64,000 bases of DNA from NCBI GenBank assembly GCA_037129925.1, contig JBAXTZ010000004.1, positions 1-64,000 on the forward strand, written 5' to 3'. This stretch comes from JBAXTZ01 sp037129925 (GTDB lineage: Bacteria > Bacillota > Negativicutes > JBAXTZ01). This document shows, piece after piece, positions 7,802 to 16,098 of the stretch. The notes under the pieces are model-generated. The model did no database searches, was not told the origin of the DNA, and was given only the letters and a program-made list of their open reading frames with translations. The first letter of the stretch is position 1, and each line of letters starts with the position of its first letter. A program made the position numbers and the translations under genes.

Positions 7802-9006
7802 TGTTAACAATAAATAGTCTAGATTTTTCATTGGCAAAAAAACAGATATTAGCTGGTGTTGATTTTAATGCAGTTGCCGGAGAATTCATTGGCATCATCG
7901 GCGCTAATGGCGCTGGCAAATCGACGCTGCTAAAATGTATCGCCGGTATCAACAGTTATTCCGGAACAATAACTTACAATAACAATTCACTCACAGCGCT
8001 GTCATCCACTGACTGTGCCAAAATAATCGGTTATATGGAACAGGATATTGTCCCGGACTTTCCGTTTACCGTCCATGAAATTGTAACGATGGGACGATAC
8101 CCGCACCTCGGTCGGCTGAGTTCAGAAACTGCCGCGGATAATATAATTGTCGATAACGCGCTTATAGTTACTCAGTCCGACCACTTGCGGACGCGTAATT
8201 TTCAACAATTATCCGGTGGCGAACGACAACGGGTGCTGTTTGCCCGCATTTTAGCTCAACAAACGCCGGTGTTGCTCCTGGACGAACCGACATCAGCGCT
8301 TGATATCGCCTGCAAAGAAACGTTATTTGAACTAATGCAAACCGAAGCGGCAAACGGCAAGTGTGTTATCGCAACCATCCACGACATCAAAGATGCTGCG
8401 CGCTATTGCAGCCGGCTGATAGTCATGAAAAGCGGTAACATCATCGCCGATGGCGCTCCCGAAGCGATATTAAACGATGAATTGGTAAGTGAAGCTTACG
8501 GACTAGAAGCGGTAGTGTATTTCAACCGCCTCAGTGGCGGTATGGACTACTTTGTCCACAAAACAGCTGTCAGCGGCAACGCCAAACGCATCCACTTGAT
8601 ATGCGGTGGCGGGGTCGGTAGTGGTATTGCCCGCTATTTACTAGGCGAAGGACATCAGGTCACTATGGGGGTGCTGGCCTACGGTGATAGCGATCTGGAA
8701 TTCGCCTTGCTCACGGGCATTCCGGCGGTATCTGAGAAACCCTACAGTCCGATTAGTGATGCCACCTATGCCAAGAATGTTAACCATATCGAAACCGCCG
8801 ATACCGTTATCCTGACCAACATCCCTTTTGGCAAGCAAACCCTGCGCAATCTCGAAGCCTGTCAGTTCGCCAAACACTTGATCATTTTGGAAGACGAACC
8901 AATAACGGCGCGTGACTTTAGCGGCGGCGACGCCACCGTGCGCTATAACGCCTTGCGAGAAAACGCGACAATTATCAAGACTGCTGAGTTGTCAACGCTA
9001 TTGTAA
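7801..9006 (+). CDS. btuD: Corrinoid ABC importer ATPase with uncharacterised C-terminal domain
   Basis: 401 residues starting at GTG 7801, which overlaps the DUF71 stop (AGGAGGT upstream). Residues 1-245 are an iron/B12-type ABC ATPase: Walker A GANGAGKST at 34-42, signature LSGGERQR near 138, Walker B LLLDEPTSALD near 157, and the switch histidine in ATIHD. Residues about 260-401 form an extra domain that begins RIHLICGGGVGSGIARYL and looks like a Rossmann-type nucleotide-binding fold. Similar extensions occur in other Clostridia-type BtuD proteins, but I know no assigned function. Length is about 150 residues above a plain BtuD. Confidence 0.85.
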   Translation: MLTINSLDFSLAKKQILAGVDFNAVAGEFIGIIGANGAGKSTLLKCIAGINSYSGTITYNNNSLTALSSTDCAKIIGYMEQDIVPDFPFTVHEIVTMGRYPHLGRLSSETAADNIIVDNALIVTQSDHLRTRNFQQLSGGERQRVLFARILAQQTPVLLLDEPTSALDIACKETLFELMQTEAANGKCVIATIHDIKDAARYCSRLIVMKSGNIIADGAPEAILNDELVSEAYGLEAVVYFNRLSGGMDYFVHKTAVSGNAKRIHLICGGGVGSGIARYLLGEGHQVTMGVLAYGDSDLEFALLTGIPAVSEKPYSPISDATYAKNVNHIETADTVILTNIPFGKQTLRNLEACQFAKHLIILEDEPITARDFSGGDATVRYNALRENATIIKTAELSTLL

Positions 9007-9037
9007 AGAAGATAACACGCACCTTATAACGAAAACA

Positions 9038-9063
9038 GGGCGCACACATAGGTGCGCCCCTAC
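9038..9063 (+). repeat. CCCCTAC-tagged palindromic repeat
   Basis: GGGCGCACACATAGGTGCGC followed by CCCTAC: an imperfect palindrome with the invariant 3' tag, between btuD and the orotate PRTase-like gene. Same family and orientation as those at 1202, 3393, 14108 and 53164. Confidence 0.8.
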
Positions 9064-9085
9064 AAAAAACGCGGGGGAAATATAC

Positions 9086-9916
9086 ATGAATTTTACTAAA
9101 TTATTGTTTCAGACCGCTGCCGTCAAAGTCTGTCCGGCAGACAGTCCGTTTTGGTACACCTCCGGTATGCTCGGTCCTTATTATGTCAACACGCACTTTC
9201 TGTACGGCAACGAAACCAAAGCCAAGGCGCTGCTCGCCAGCATCGACGAACTAAAAAACGACCCGGCGACTTGCGCCGAAAAGCTTTTAGCAATTCTTAT
9301 GGACAATTATCATGCTGACGAGATATTCAAAAACACCATCGACGGCATGATTGCCACGCTTACCGCGAAATATCCGGCAAATACTATTGACTATATCTCC
9401 GGCGGTGAACGCCGCGACTGGATATTTTCCCTGCCAGTTGCCCACTTGTTAAACATCCCGCACATCACGATGTTCAAAGACTTGAGTTGCTCAGTACTTA
9501 AGCCTTCTAAATCTTCCAGCGACCAGCCGCCAGCCGCCAGTTGCGAATTTGCAACTGTAATTCACATCGCCGATCTCCTAAATACTGCCAGTAGCTACGA
9601 ACGCGCCTGGCTACCGATTTTGGCAAAATCCGGCGCCCGGCTGACCGCGTCGATGGTTGTAGTCGACCGCAACCAGGGCGGCGGCGCATTTATGGCTGAT
9701 AACGACATTGACAATATCGCTTGTGTAACGATAGACAAAGAGTTTTTCCAAAATGCCGCACAAAATGATTATATCTCCGTAGCCCAACTGCGAATGATTA
9801 TTGAATATATGGCTGACCCCAAGCAATATATGAAAGATTTTTTAACAAACCATCCCGAATATCTAGAAACGGCTAAAGACAAAGCGTTAACCGAAACCAT
9901 TTTGGCTACACTTTAG
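9086..9916 (+). CDS. Orotate phosphoribosyltransferase-like protein
   Basis: 276 residues from the ATG at 9086; the open frame extends upstream into btuD without support. The N-terminus FQTAAVKVCPADSPFWYTSG then GPYYVNTHFLYG resembles the substrate loop of orotate phosphoribosyltransferases (SG..SPYYVD). The segment YISGGERRDWIFSLPVAHLL replaces the usual xxGGx-G core, and the PRPP-binding region around DLLNTASSYERAW is divergent. It is therefore a PyrE-like type I PRTase paralogue, longer than classic PyrE (about 210 residues). It could make OMP or act on another base. It has its own ribosome-binding site (GGGGG) and is followed by a strong terminator. Confidence 0.6.
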   Translation: MNFTKLLFQTAAVKVCPADSPFWYTSGMLGPYYVNTHFLYGNETKAKALLASIDELKNDPATCAEKLLAILMDNYHADEIFKNTIDGMIATLTAKYPANTIDYISGGERRDWIFSLPVAHLLNIPHITMFKDLSCSVLKPSKSSSDQPPAASCEFATVIHIADLLNTASSYERAWLPILAKSGARLTASMVVVDRNQGGGAFMADNDIDNIACVTIDKEFFQNAAQNDYISVAQLRMIIEYMADPKQYMKDFLTNHPEYLETAKDKALTETILATL

Positions 9917-9917
9917 G

Positions 9918-9960
9918 AAAAACCCCTACGAGCTCCAAAACAGAGTACGTAGGGGTTTTT
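9918..9960. terminator. Bidirectional terminator between convergent genes
   Basis: AAAAACCCCTACG (9918-9930) pairs with CGTAGGGGTTTTT (9948-9960). The stem carries A/T tracts on both sides, so it can end both the rightward PRTase-like transcript and the leftward HAD gene. Confidence 0.85.
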
Positions 9961-9969
9961 GTTCAATTA

Positions 9970-10617
9970 TTAAATTCCTGCCAGTTCCGAAAAATTGCTA
10001 ATCCGGTATTTTGGCAGTGACACTTGTGCAGCGGTCAACTTACCATAACCGTAATTAACAAACGCCATTGCAACCGCATTCTTACGAGCTGCCTGGATAT
10101 CGCCGATAGTATCGCCGACATATAATGTTTGCGCTTTTTGCAGCGAGTAGTTCGCAATTAGCGCGGCTATTGACTCATGCTTCTGCATCGCCTTGTCCGG
10201 AAACACATTCGGAGCATAAACCGCCTCGAAATATTCGGTCAACCCCCGTAATTCAAGCAGCCGTAGCGCCGGTTCAATCGCCTTGTTAGTAACAACAAAC
10301 AAGCGCTTTCCGGCTTGTTTCAACTTAATAAGCATGTCCACTACACCGTCAAAGGGTAGCGATTGTTCAAGCGGCGATTCCAGGTACAATCGACGGAAAC
10401 TCCGCGTTACCGTTGCCACAAATTCATCGTCGTACTCCGCCGGAATAAACTGCCGCAAAATCTCGCCAAGTGGTGGTCCGATGAACATTGTGTTCTTAGG
10501 GAGGGCAATTTCTAAATTGTTTTCCGCAAATGCCGCCGCCATTATTTTCATAATATCCGGCGCGGTATTACATAAGGTTCCATCGAGGTCAAAAAGATAG
10601 TTATCGTATTGTTTCAT
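9970..10617 (-). CDS. HAD-family phosphatase (phosphoglycolate phosphatase-like)
   Basis: 215 residues. Motif I is DLDGTLCNTA (residues 10-19, nucleophile Asp10), motif II is VVTNKA near 107, then a conserved lysine near 140, and motif IV is YVGDTIGDIQAA near 165. The helical cap between motifs I and II is the C1 type of the Gph/PGMB subfamily. It is a cytoplasmic Mg-dependent phosphohydrolase whose substrate cannot be assigned by sequence. AAGGAG precedes the ATG. Confidence 0.8.
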   Translation of the reverse strand: MKQYDNYLFDLDGTLCNTAPDIMKIMAAAFAENNLEIALPKNTMFIGPPLGEILRQFIPAEYDDEFVATVTRSFRRLYLESPLEQSLPFDGVVDMLIKLKQAGKRLFVVTNKAIEPALRLLELRGLTEYFEAVYAPNVFPDKAMQKHESIAALIANYSLQKAQTLYVGDTIGDIQAARKNAVAMAFVNYGYGKLTAAQVSLPKYRISNFSELAGI

Positions 10618-10629
10618 TAAATCTCCTTG

Positions 10630-10706
10630 TTTTGGTTAGTAGGGTATAGGGAATAGGGTATCGGGAATGGGAAATGGCGCGATGCGCATTTTTCAGCGAC
10701 ACAACC
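10630..10706. repeat. Degenerate GGGTATAGGG-like spacer plus partial element end
   Basis: 10637-10675 is a run of near-repeats (GGGTATAGGGAATAGGG and variants). At 10681-10706 there is a partial copy of the right end of the MITE-like element (GATGCGCATTTTTCAGCG), directly abutting the full element. Confidence 0.5.
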
Positions 10707-10828
10707 AAGACCGCTCAAAAATGTGCAGGTACAAGGCGTGGTGAGTATTTCGAAGCGTGGCGTACACAGCGTACGCGAGCAAGAAAACGGAGCCGCAACG
10801 CAGTAGATGCGCGTTTTTCAGCGGTCTA
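10707..10828. mobile_element. MITE-like element with 26-bp imperfect terminal inverted repeats
   Basis: The left end AAGACCGCTCAAAAATGTGC (10707 onward) and the right end, read from 10828 on the other strand, TAGACCGCTGAAAAACGCGC, match at about 20 of 26 positions. The interior is rich in small inverted repeats (GCGTACACAGCGTACGC). At 122 bp it has no room for a transposase, so it would be non-autonomous. It resembles short repeats I recall from Negativicutes genomes. An open frame through it is a by-product of its composition. Its right end supplies the TAG stop of the neighbouring ABC-F gene. Confidence 0.7.
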
Positions 10829-12382
10829 TATGATCTTGGTGGTCCAGTTGCCGACGTTCCACACATCACTCACCCAGTCTTCATAAAAATCCGGTTCATG
10901 TGAAACCAGCAACACCGTGCCTTTATATTCTATCAAAGCCCTTTTCAATTCAGCCTTGGCATCAATATCCAGGTGATTAGTCGGCTCGTCGAGCAACAGC
11001 CAATTGACGTCCTGCAACATTAATTTGCACAGCCGAACTTTGGCATTCTCACCGCCGCTCAACACTTTCATTTGACTGGTAATATGCTCATTGGTCAGAC
11101 CACACCGTGCCAACGCCGCCCGCACTTCATAGTTGGACATTCCCGGATAGGCATCCCACACCTCTTCGAGTGCGGTGTTGCTGTTGTCACGCGCCGATTC
11201 CTGTTCAAAATAACCCGGAATCACATACGGGTCACGGGCAATTTCACCGCTGAATGGTTCGATTAGTCCCATCAACGTTTTTAAGAGCGTAGATTTTCCC
11301 AATCCATTGACACCACAAATTGCAATTTTCTGTCCGCGTTCAATTACCACATCGACCGGCGTTGTCAATGGTTCATCATAGCCGAGTACCAATCCGTAAG
11401 ATTCAATAATAAATCGTCCCGGGGTTCGCGCCATCCGGAAATGAAACGTCGGCTTGGGCTTTTCCTTTTGCAATTCGATCATTTCCATTTTATCCAGCTT
11501 TTTTTGGCGGCTGCTGGCAATGCCCCGGGTTGCCACCCGGGCTTTATTGCGGGCAATAAAGTCTTCTAACTGGGCAACTTCTTGCTGCTGACGGCCAAAA
11601 GCCTTTATTTCCTGACTTTTTTTCATCTCGTACATTTGCAAAAACGCGTCATAGTTGCCGGTGTAGCGGGTAAGCAGCGTGTTCTCAACATGGTAAATAA
11701 CATTGATTACCGAATTCAAAAACGGTATATCATGGGATACCAAAATGAAACTGTTTTCGTAGTTATTCAGAAACCGTTTCAGCCACTCAATATGCTCAAC
11801 GTCCAAATAGTTAGTCGGCTCGTCCAAAATCAAAATCGTCGGATTTTGCAACAGCAACTTGGTCAACAACACTTTGGTGCGCTGACCGCCACTCAATTCA
11901 GCGACATCACGATCTAATCCTACATCGGTCAAGCCCAGTCCGCGGGCAAATTCTTCAATCTTGGCATCAAGCGTATAAAATCCGCTGTGCTCCAGCACAT
12001 CCTGAATCTCGCCGACCGTTTCCATCATATTGTCTATTTCTTCTGGACTGGCATCACCCATCTTATCGTATAGCGCCAGCATTTCGGCTTCCATATCGAA
12101 CATGCTCTGAAACGCCTCGCGCAGTACTTCGCGAATCGTTTTGCCGCGGGTCAGCGAGGTGTGTTGATCCAAATAGCCGATAGTGACCCGGCTGGACCAG
12201 GCTACTTTCCCAGCATCCGGTGCCAGTTGTCCGGTAATAATATTCAAAAATGTTGACTTTCCTTCACCATTGGCGCCAAAAAATCCAACATGCTCACCTT
12301 TCAGCAACCGCAGCGAAACGTCTTCGAGGATTGCCCGCGCCCCAAAACCATGGGTGACGTTTTCTACGTTTAATACACTCAT
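10826..12382 (-). CDS. ABC-F family ATP-binding protein (YbiT/YkpA-like)
   Basis: 518 residues with two ABC ATPase domains and no membrane segments. Domain 1 has Walker A GANGEGKST near 35, signature LSGGQRTK near 163 and DEPTNYLD; domain 2 has GVNGLGKST near 355, LSGGENAK and DEPTNHLD. The interdomain linker (about 240-300) is charged and helical, as in ABC-F translation factors that act at the ribosomal E site. This subgroup is usually assigned to translation under stress rather than antibiotic resistance. The last codons (DVWNVGNWTTKII) look natural, but the TAG stop lies in the end of the MITE-like element. Confidence 0.85.
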   Translation of the reverse strand: MSVLNVENVTHGFGARAILEDVSLRLLKGEHVGFFGANGEGKSTFLNIITGQLAPDAGKVAWSSRVTIGYLDQHTSLTRGKTIREVLREAFQSMFDMEAEMLALYDKMGDASPEEIDNMMETVGEIQDVLEHSGFYTLDAKIEEFARGLGLTDVGLDRDVAELSGGQRTKVLLTKLLLQNPTILILDEPTNYLDVEHIEWLKRFLNNYENSFILVSHDIPFLNSVINVIYHVENTLLTRYTGNYDAFLQMYEMKKSQEIKAFGRQQQEVAQLEDFIARNKARVATRGIASSRQKKLDKMEMIELQKEKPKPTFHFRMARTPGRFIIESYGLVLGYDEPLTTPVDVVIERGQKIAICGVNGLGKSTLLKTLMGLIEPFSGEIARDPYVIPGYFEQESARDNSNTALEEVWDAYPGMSNYEVRAALARCGLTNEHITSQMKVLSGGENAKVRLCKLMLQDVNWLLLDEPTNHLDIDAKAELKRALIEYKGTVLLVSHEPDFYEDWVSDVWNVGNWTTKII

Positions 12383-12401
12383 ACGCGCTAAAACTCCTAT
12401 T

Positions 12402-12429
12402 CAAAAACAAAAAGCCCCGCGAGGAGCTT
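12402..12429 (-). terminator. Probable terminator of pyrB
   Basis: On the minus strand AAGCTCC, loop TCGC and GGGGCTT form a seven-pair stem (one U-G pair), followed by TTTGTTTTTG. It lies about 30 bp after the pyrB stop. Confidence 0.6.
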
Positions 12430-12459
12430 GTTGTATTTTAATCTAATTTGGTCAAAAAC

Positions 12460-13383
12460 TCAAGTGTTTTCCGCAAAATCACCCTGATTTAGCGCTCCAG
12501 ACAACAGCGCCATCCGGATATACATGCCATTATGAGTCTGCTGGAAATATAATGCCCGCGGGTCATTGTCGACTTCAGCGGCAATTTCAGCGTTACGCGG
12601 CAGCGGATGGAGTAATATTGTAGCGTTAGAAAACCGGTTCATTACGTTGCTATCGATTACGAATTCACAAACTTCAATATCGATATCTTCAAACCGTTCA
12701 AGTTGCGTGCGCGTTTGATATATCGCATCGACATCAGCCGGAATATCCGCAAATGACTGGCAGGGAAAATATTTGCAGCCTCGCGATTCAATATAATCAA
12801 TATATTCTTGCGGCAACTTTAGCGCATCGCAACTCAAGCCATATATTTTGACATCCTCATACAACGCCAGCAATTTCACCAACGAATGCACTGTCCGTCC
12901 ATACAACAAGTCGCCAACGACTGCCACTGAAATCCCGTCAACCGCGCCCTTATGCCGGAATATTGTGTACATATCCAACAATCCCTGCGTTGGATGTTCG
13001 CCGCTACCGGCGCCGGCGTTGAAAATCGGCACCGTGGCAACGTTTGCCGCGTCAACTGCCGAGTTCTTGTCGTAATGGCGCATAACAATTGCATCACAGT
13101 AACCCTGCACAACCCGCACTGTATCTTCAATGCTCTCGCCTTTTATTGCTGACGAAGCTTCCTTTGCATTCTCAACGCTGATATTTTTACCACCCAAACG
13201 CATAATTGCCGCCTCAAACGACAGCCTTGTCCGGGTGCTGGGCTCGTAAAAAATAGTAGCGACTATTTTGTTCTTCAAGCTGTCCGCGTACTTTTCCGGA
13301 TTATTCCGGATTTCATCGGTATGTACAAACAATTGCTCCAAAGCGCTACGCGAAAATTGTTCGCAGCTGATAACGTGTTTCAT
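12460..13383 (-). CDS. pyrB: Aspartate carbamoyltransferase catalytic subunit
   Basis: 307 residues. It condenses carbamoyl phosphate with aspartate, the first committed step of pyrimidine synthesis. The carbamoyl-phosphate loop STRTRLSFEAA (residues 50-60), HPTQGLLDMYTI near 132 and the aspartate-domain LHPLPRN near 263 are all intact. No regulatory subunit PyrI or other pyr gene adjoins it, apart from the PyrE-like gene 3 kb away in the opposite orientation. TGGAG precedes the ATG. Confidence 0.93.
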   Translation of the reverse strand: MKHVISCEQFSRSALEQLFVHTDEIRNNPEKYADSLKNKIVATIFYEPSTRTRLSFEAAIMRLGGKNISVENAKEASSAIKGESIEDTVRVVQGYCDAIVMRHYDKNSAVDAANVATVPIFNAGAGSGEHPTQGLLDMYTIFRHKGAVDGISVAVVGDLLYGRTVHSLVKLLALYEDVKIYGLSCDALKLPQEYIDYIESRGCKYFPCQSFADIPADVDAIYQTRTQLERFEDIDIEVCEFVIDSNVMNRFSNATILLHPLPRNAEIAAEVDNDPRALYFQQTHNGMYIRMALLSGALNQGDFAENT

Positions 13384-13395
13384 AGTTTCTCCAGT

Positions 13396-14088
13396 TTATA
13401 TTTTCAGATAATAATGTCCAAGCGGCTCCAACTGCTCGGAAAATTCGTATACCAACGGTACGCCGGTCGGAATATTTAGTTCAACTACTGCGTCAGAGCT
13501 GATATTATCCAAGTACTTCACCAACGCCCGCAAACTGTTGCCATGCGCTGCGATAATTATTTGTCGCCCGGCCTGCAGTTGCGGCGCTATCCTGTTTTGC
13601 CAATAGGGTACGACCCGTGCTACTGTGTCACGCAACGATTCACTGCGCGGCAACAGTTCAGCGGCTACCGTAGCGTAGCGGCGGTCATATTTCGCCGACC
13701 GCGGGTCACTGTCTGCCAACTCCGGCGGACGAACATCATAGCTGCGCCGCCAGATTTGCACTTGATCAGCGCCATATTTGGCTGCTGTATCGGCTTTGTT
13801 TAGTCCCTGCAACGCTCCGTAATGCCGTTCGTTTAGCAACCAGGATTTTTCCACGTCAATCCAAGACTGGTCTAGTTTTTCCAAAACAATTTCCAGCGTT
13901 TTTATCGCCCGCTGCAACCGCGAAGTGAACGCGCAATCAAACAAGAATCCCTGTTCGCCCAACAGTTTTCCGGCGCATAGCGCCTCGGCCTCGCCCGCAG
14001 CTGACAGCCGTACATCGGTCCAGCCGGTAAACCGATTCTCTTTGTTCCACTGGCTTTCACCGTGTCTAATCAAAACAATTCTTTTCAT
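13396..14088 (-). CDS. gpmA: 2,3-bisphosphoglycerate-dependent phosphoglycerate mutase
   Basis: 230 residues. The catalytic RHGES box is at residues 8-12 (phosphohistidine His9), with the typical RFTGWTDVRLS following. ERHYGALQGLNK near 87 and AAHGNSLRALVKYL near 178 carry the other active-site residues. It interconverts 3- and 2-phosphoglycerate in glycolysis. It lies 12 bp upstream of pyrB on the same strand and just downstream of fbaB, another glycolytic gene, from which it is separated by a palindromic repeat. Confidence 0.93.
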   Translation of the reverse strand: MKRIVLIRHGESQWNKENRFTGWTDVRLSAAGEAEALCAGKLLGEQGFLFDCAFTSRLQRAIKTLEIVLEKLDQSWIDVEKSWLLNERHYGALQGLNKADTAAKYGADQVQIWRRSYDVRPPELADSDPRSAKYDRRYATVAAELLPRSESLRDTVARVVPYWQNRIAPQLQAGRQIIIAAHGNSLRALVKYLDNISSDAVVELNIPTGVPLVYEFSEQLEPLGHYYLKI

Positions 14089-14107
14089 TATTTCCCCGTC
14101 AAACAGC

Positions 14108-14133
14108 GGGCAGACACAGAGGTCTGCCCCTAC
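14108..14133 (+). repeat. CCCCTAC-tagged palindromic repeat
   Basis: GGGCAGACACAGAGGTCTGC followed by CCCTAC, between fbaB and gpmA. The arms differ from the copy at 9038 by compensated changes (GCGCAC versus GCAGAC, with matching partners), so pairing is conserved. Confidence 0.8.
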
Positions 14134-14139
14134 ACGATG

Positions 14140-15216
14140 TTACGCGATTGTAATCTTGTCGTCGAGATATACCGACTGAATTGCATTAATCAAATTGACA
14201 CCATCGGCAAACGGCTTTTGAAAGGCTTTGCGCCCGACAATCAATCCGGCGCCGCCGGCGCGTTTGTTGATAACGGCAGTCCGCACAGCATCAGCGACAT
14301 CATTAGCGCCCGATGCGCCGCCGGAATTTATCAGACCGATTTTGCCCATGTAGTTATTAATCACCTGATAGCGGGTCAAATCGATCGGATTATCCGATGC
14401 CAGATCGGTGTAAATGCGCTCATCAAATTTTCCATAATGGCTGTTGCCCATGTTCAGCGCTTTGTAACCGCCATTACAAGTTGGCAGTTTCTGTTTAATA
14501 ATATCGGCTTCGATAGTTACTCCGAGGTGATTGGCTTGGCCGGTCAAATCCGCGGCCTCGTGATAATCTTTATCTTTCTTAAACTCGGCATTGCGCAGAT
14601 AGCACCACAAAATTGTAAACATCCCTTTGGCGTGCGCCTGTTCAAATGCCTTACTCACCTCGACGATCTGTCGGTCAGCCTGCTGTGAACCGAAATATAT
14701 CGTCGCGCCGACACCGGCCGCGCCCATGTTGTAAGCCTGATCAACCGAAGCGAACATAATCTGGTCAGCGGGGTTCGGGAAAGTTAATAGTTCGTTGTGA
14801 TTGATTTTGACAACGAAAGGAATCTTGTGGGCATATTTACGGGCAACCATGCCAAGAACGCCGAGCGTTGACGCTACACCGTTACACCCGGCAGCAATTG
14901 CCAGTTTGACAATGTTTTCCGGGTCAAAATACATTGGGTTTTTGGCAAACGATGCCCCGCCGGAATGTTCAATTCCCTGATCGACAGGGAAAATCGACAA
15001 ATAACCGGTTTTCGCCAAATTACCGCTGTTATATAACCAGGTTAAATTTCCCAACGTGCGATTGTTGCGGTCCGAAGCCGAGAACGACTGATCAACAAAA
15101 TCCGGATTCGGCAAATGCAACATGTCTTTGGAAACTTTTGGACTGTTAAATTCCAGCAAGCTGGCTCGCTCATTACCCAGCAACGTTTCAATTTTAGCAA
15201 TAGTTAATCTGTTCAT
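14140..15216 (-). CDS. fbaB: Class I fructose-bisphosphate aldolase (FbaB/DhnA type)
   Basis: 358 residues, the length of the E. coli FbaB family. FPVDQGIEHSGGASFAKNP (about 78-97) and PFVVKINHNELLTFP (about 133-147) are family hallmarks; GLINSGGASGANDVADAVRT and GLIVGRKAFQKPF form the phosphate-binding end of the barrel. It cleaves fructose-1,6-bisphosphate through a Schiff-base lysine without a metal ion. It overlaps the upstream HAD-IIA gene by four bases (ATGA), indicating translational coupling. Confidence 0.92.
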   Translation of the reverse strand: MNRLTIAKIETLLGNERASLLEFNSPKVSKDMLHLPNPDFVDQSFSASDRNNRTLGNLTWLYNSGNLAKTGYLSIFPVDQGIEHSGGASFAKNPMYFDPENIVKLAIAAGCNGVASTLGVLGMVARKYAHKIPFVVKINHNELLTFPNPADQIMFASVDQAYNMGAAGVGATIYFGSQQADRQIVEVSKAFEQAHAKGMFTILWCYLRNAEFKKDKDYHEAADLTGQANHLGVTIEADIIKQKLPTCNGGYKALNMGNSHYGKFDERIYTDLASDNPIDLTRYQVINNYMGKIGLINSGGASGANDVADAVRTAVINKRAGGAGLIVGRKAFQKPFADGVNLINAIQSVYLDDKITIA

Positions 15217-16022
15217 GCTTTCACCTCAACTAAATCCATGACCCCGTTCAGCACATAATGCGGACGGTAGGCAAAATTATCTAAATCCTCAACCTTGGTA
15301 ACGCCGCTCAACACCAGCACCGTGGTTATTTCCGCTTCAATTCCGGCAAGCACGTCGGTGTCCATTCTATCGCCGATAATCACCGCGTCATCTTTGCTGG
15401 CACCCAGTTTTTTCAGGGCGTTACGCATCATCAGCGGATTGGGCTTGCCGACAAAATAGGCTTTGCGATTAGTGGCAAGTTCGATTGGCGCGATTAACGC
15501 GCCGGTGGACGGCATGATACCGTTTTCAATCGGTCCGGTCAAATCCGGATTGGTGCCAATCAGCTTTGCGCCGCGCATTACCAGATTTACCGCTTTTTCC
15601 AGTTTCTCATAGTTATAGTTGCTAGAATCGCTCACTACTACATAATCCGGGGTTGTATCGTTTATCGAAAATCCTTCATTATATAAGGCGTTGGTAATTC
15701 CGGCTTCGCCGATTACATAAGCGCTGCCGCCCGGGCATTGTTGCGCCAGAAACGAGGCCGTTGCCAGAGCGCTGGTATAGAAATTGTCTTCGTCAATATC
15801 CAAACCCAACCGCTTTAATTTTTCGCTCAGTTCCCGGGGGGTTTTATTAGGGTTGTTCGTCAAAAACATAAACTTCTTTTTTTCTTTTTTGAGCCAGGCA
15901 ACAAACTCCACTACCCCCGGCAACAGCATATTGCCATGATAAATAACACCGTCCATATCGCAAACAAACGATTCCGTGGCTAACAACTGAGCAATATCCT
16001 GCTTTACCGCTTTTGTACTCAT
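15213..16022 (-). CDS. HAD-IIA family phosphatase (NagD/AraL-like)
   Basis: 269 residues. Motif I CDMDGVIYHGN (residues 20-30), motif II FLTNNPNKTPRE near 53, the cap domain in the middle, GKPNPLMMRNALKKLG near 193 and motif IV IIGDRMDTDVLAG near 218 define the HAD-IIA group that removes phosphate from nucleotides and sugar phosphates. Coupling with fbaB suggests housecleaning of a phosphorylated sugar by-product, but that is inference. AAGGAGG precedes the ATG. Confidence 0.85.
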   Translation of the reverse strand: MSTKAVKQDIAQLLATESFVCDMDGVIYHGNMLLPGVVEFVAWLKKEKKKFMFLTNNPNKTPRELSEKLKRLGLDIDEDNFYTSALATASFLAQQCPGGSAYVIGEAGITNALYNEGFSINDTTPDYVVVSDSSNYNYEKLEKAVNLVMRGAKLIGTNPDLTGPIENGIMPSTGALIAPIELATNRKAYFVGKPNPLMMRNALKKLGASKDDAVIIGDRMDTDVLAGIEAEITTVLVLSGVTKVEDLDNFAYRPHYVLNGVMDLVEVKA

Positions 16023-16098
16023 AATCTGCGCCCTCCTTATTTATTAACATTCTATCACGTCATTCCATTATCAGCAATCAATCCAATTTTTGCATTCT

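Noticed and set aside
8912..9085. Long N-terminal extension of the PRTase-like protein
   Set aside because: It overlaps btuD in another frame and crosses a palindromic repeat; the ATG at 9086 has its own ribosome-binding site.
10674..10886. 70-codon plus-strand frame through the MITE-like element
   Set aside because: It is produced by the repeat itself and runs into the ABC-F gene on the other strand; no start signal.
14062..14688. 208-codon plus-strand frame opposite fbaB and gpmA
   Set aside because: It is antisense to the well-supported fbaB and gpmA genes, has no family resemblance and no ribosome-binding site.
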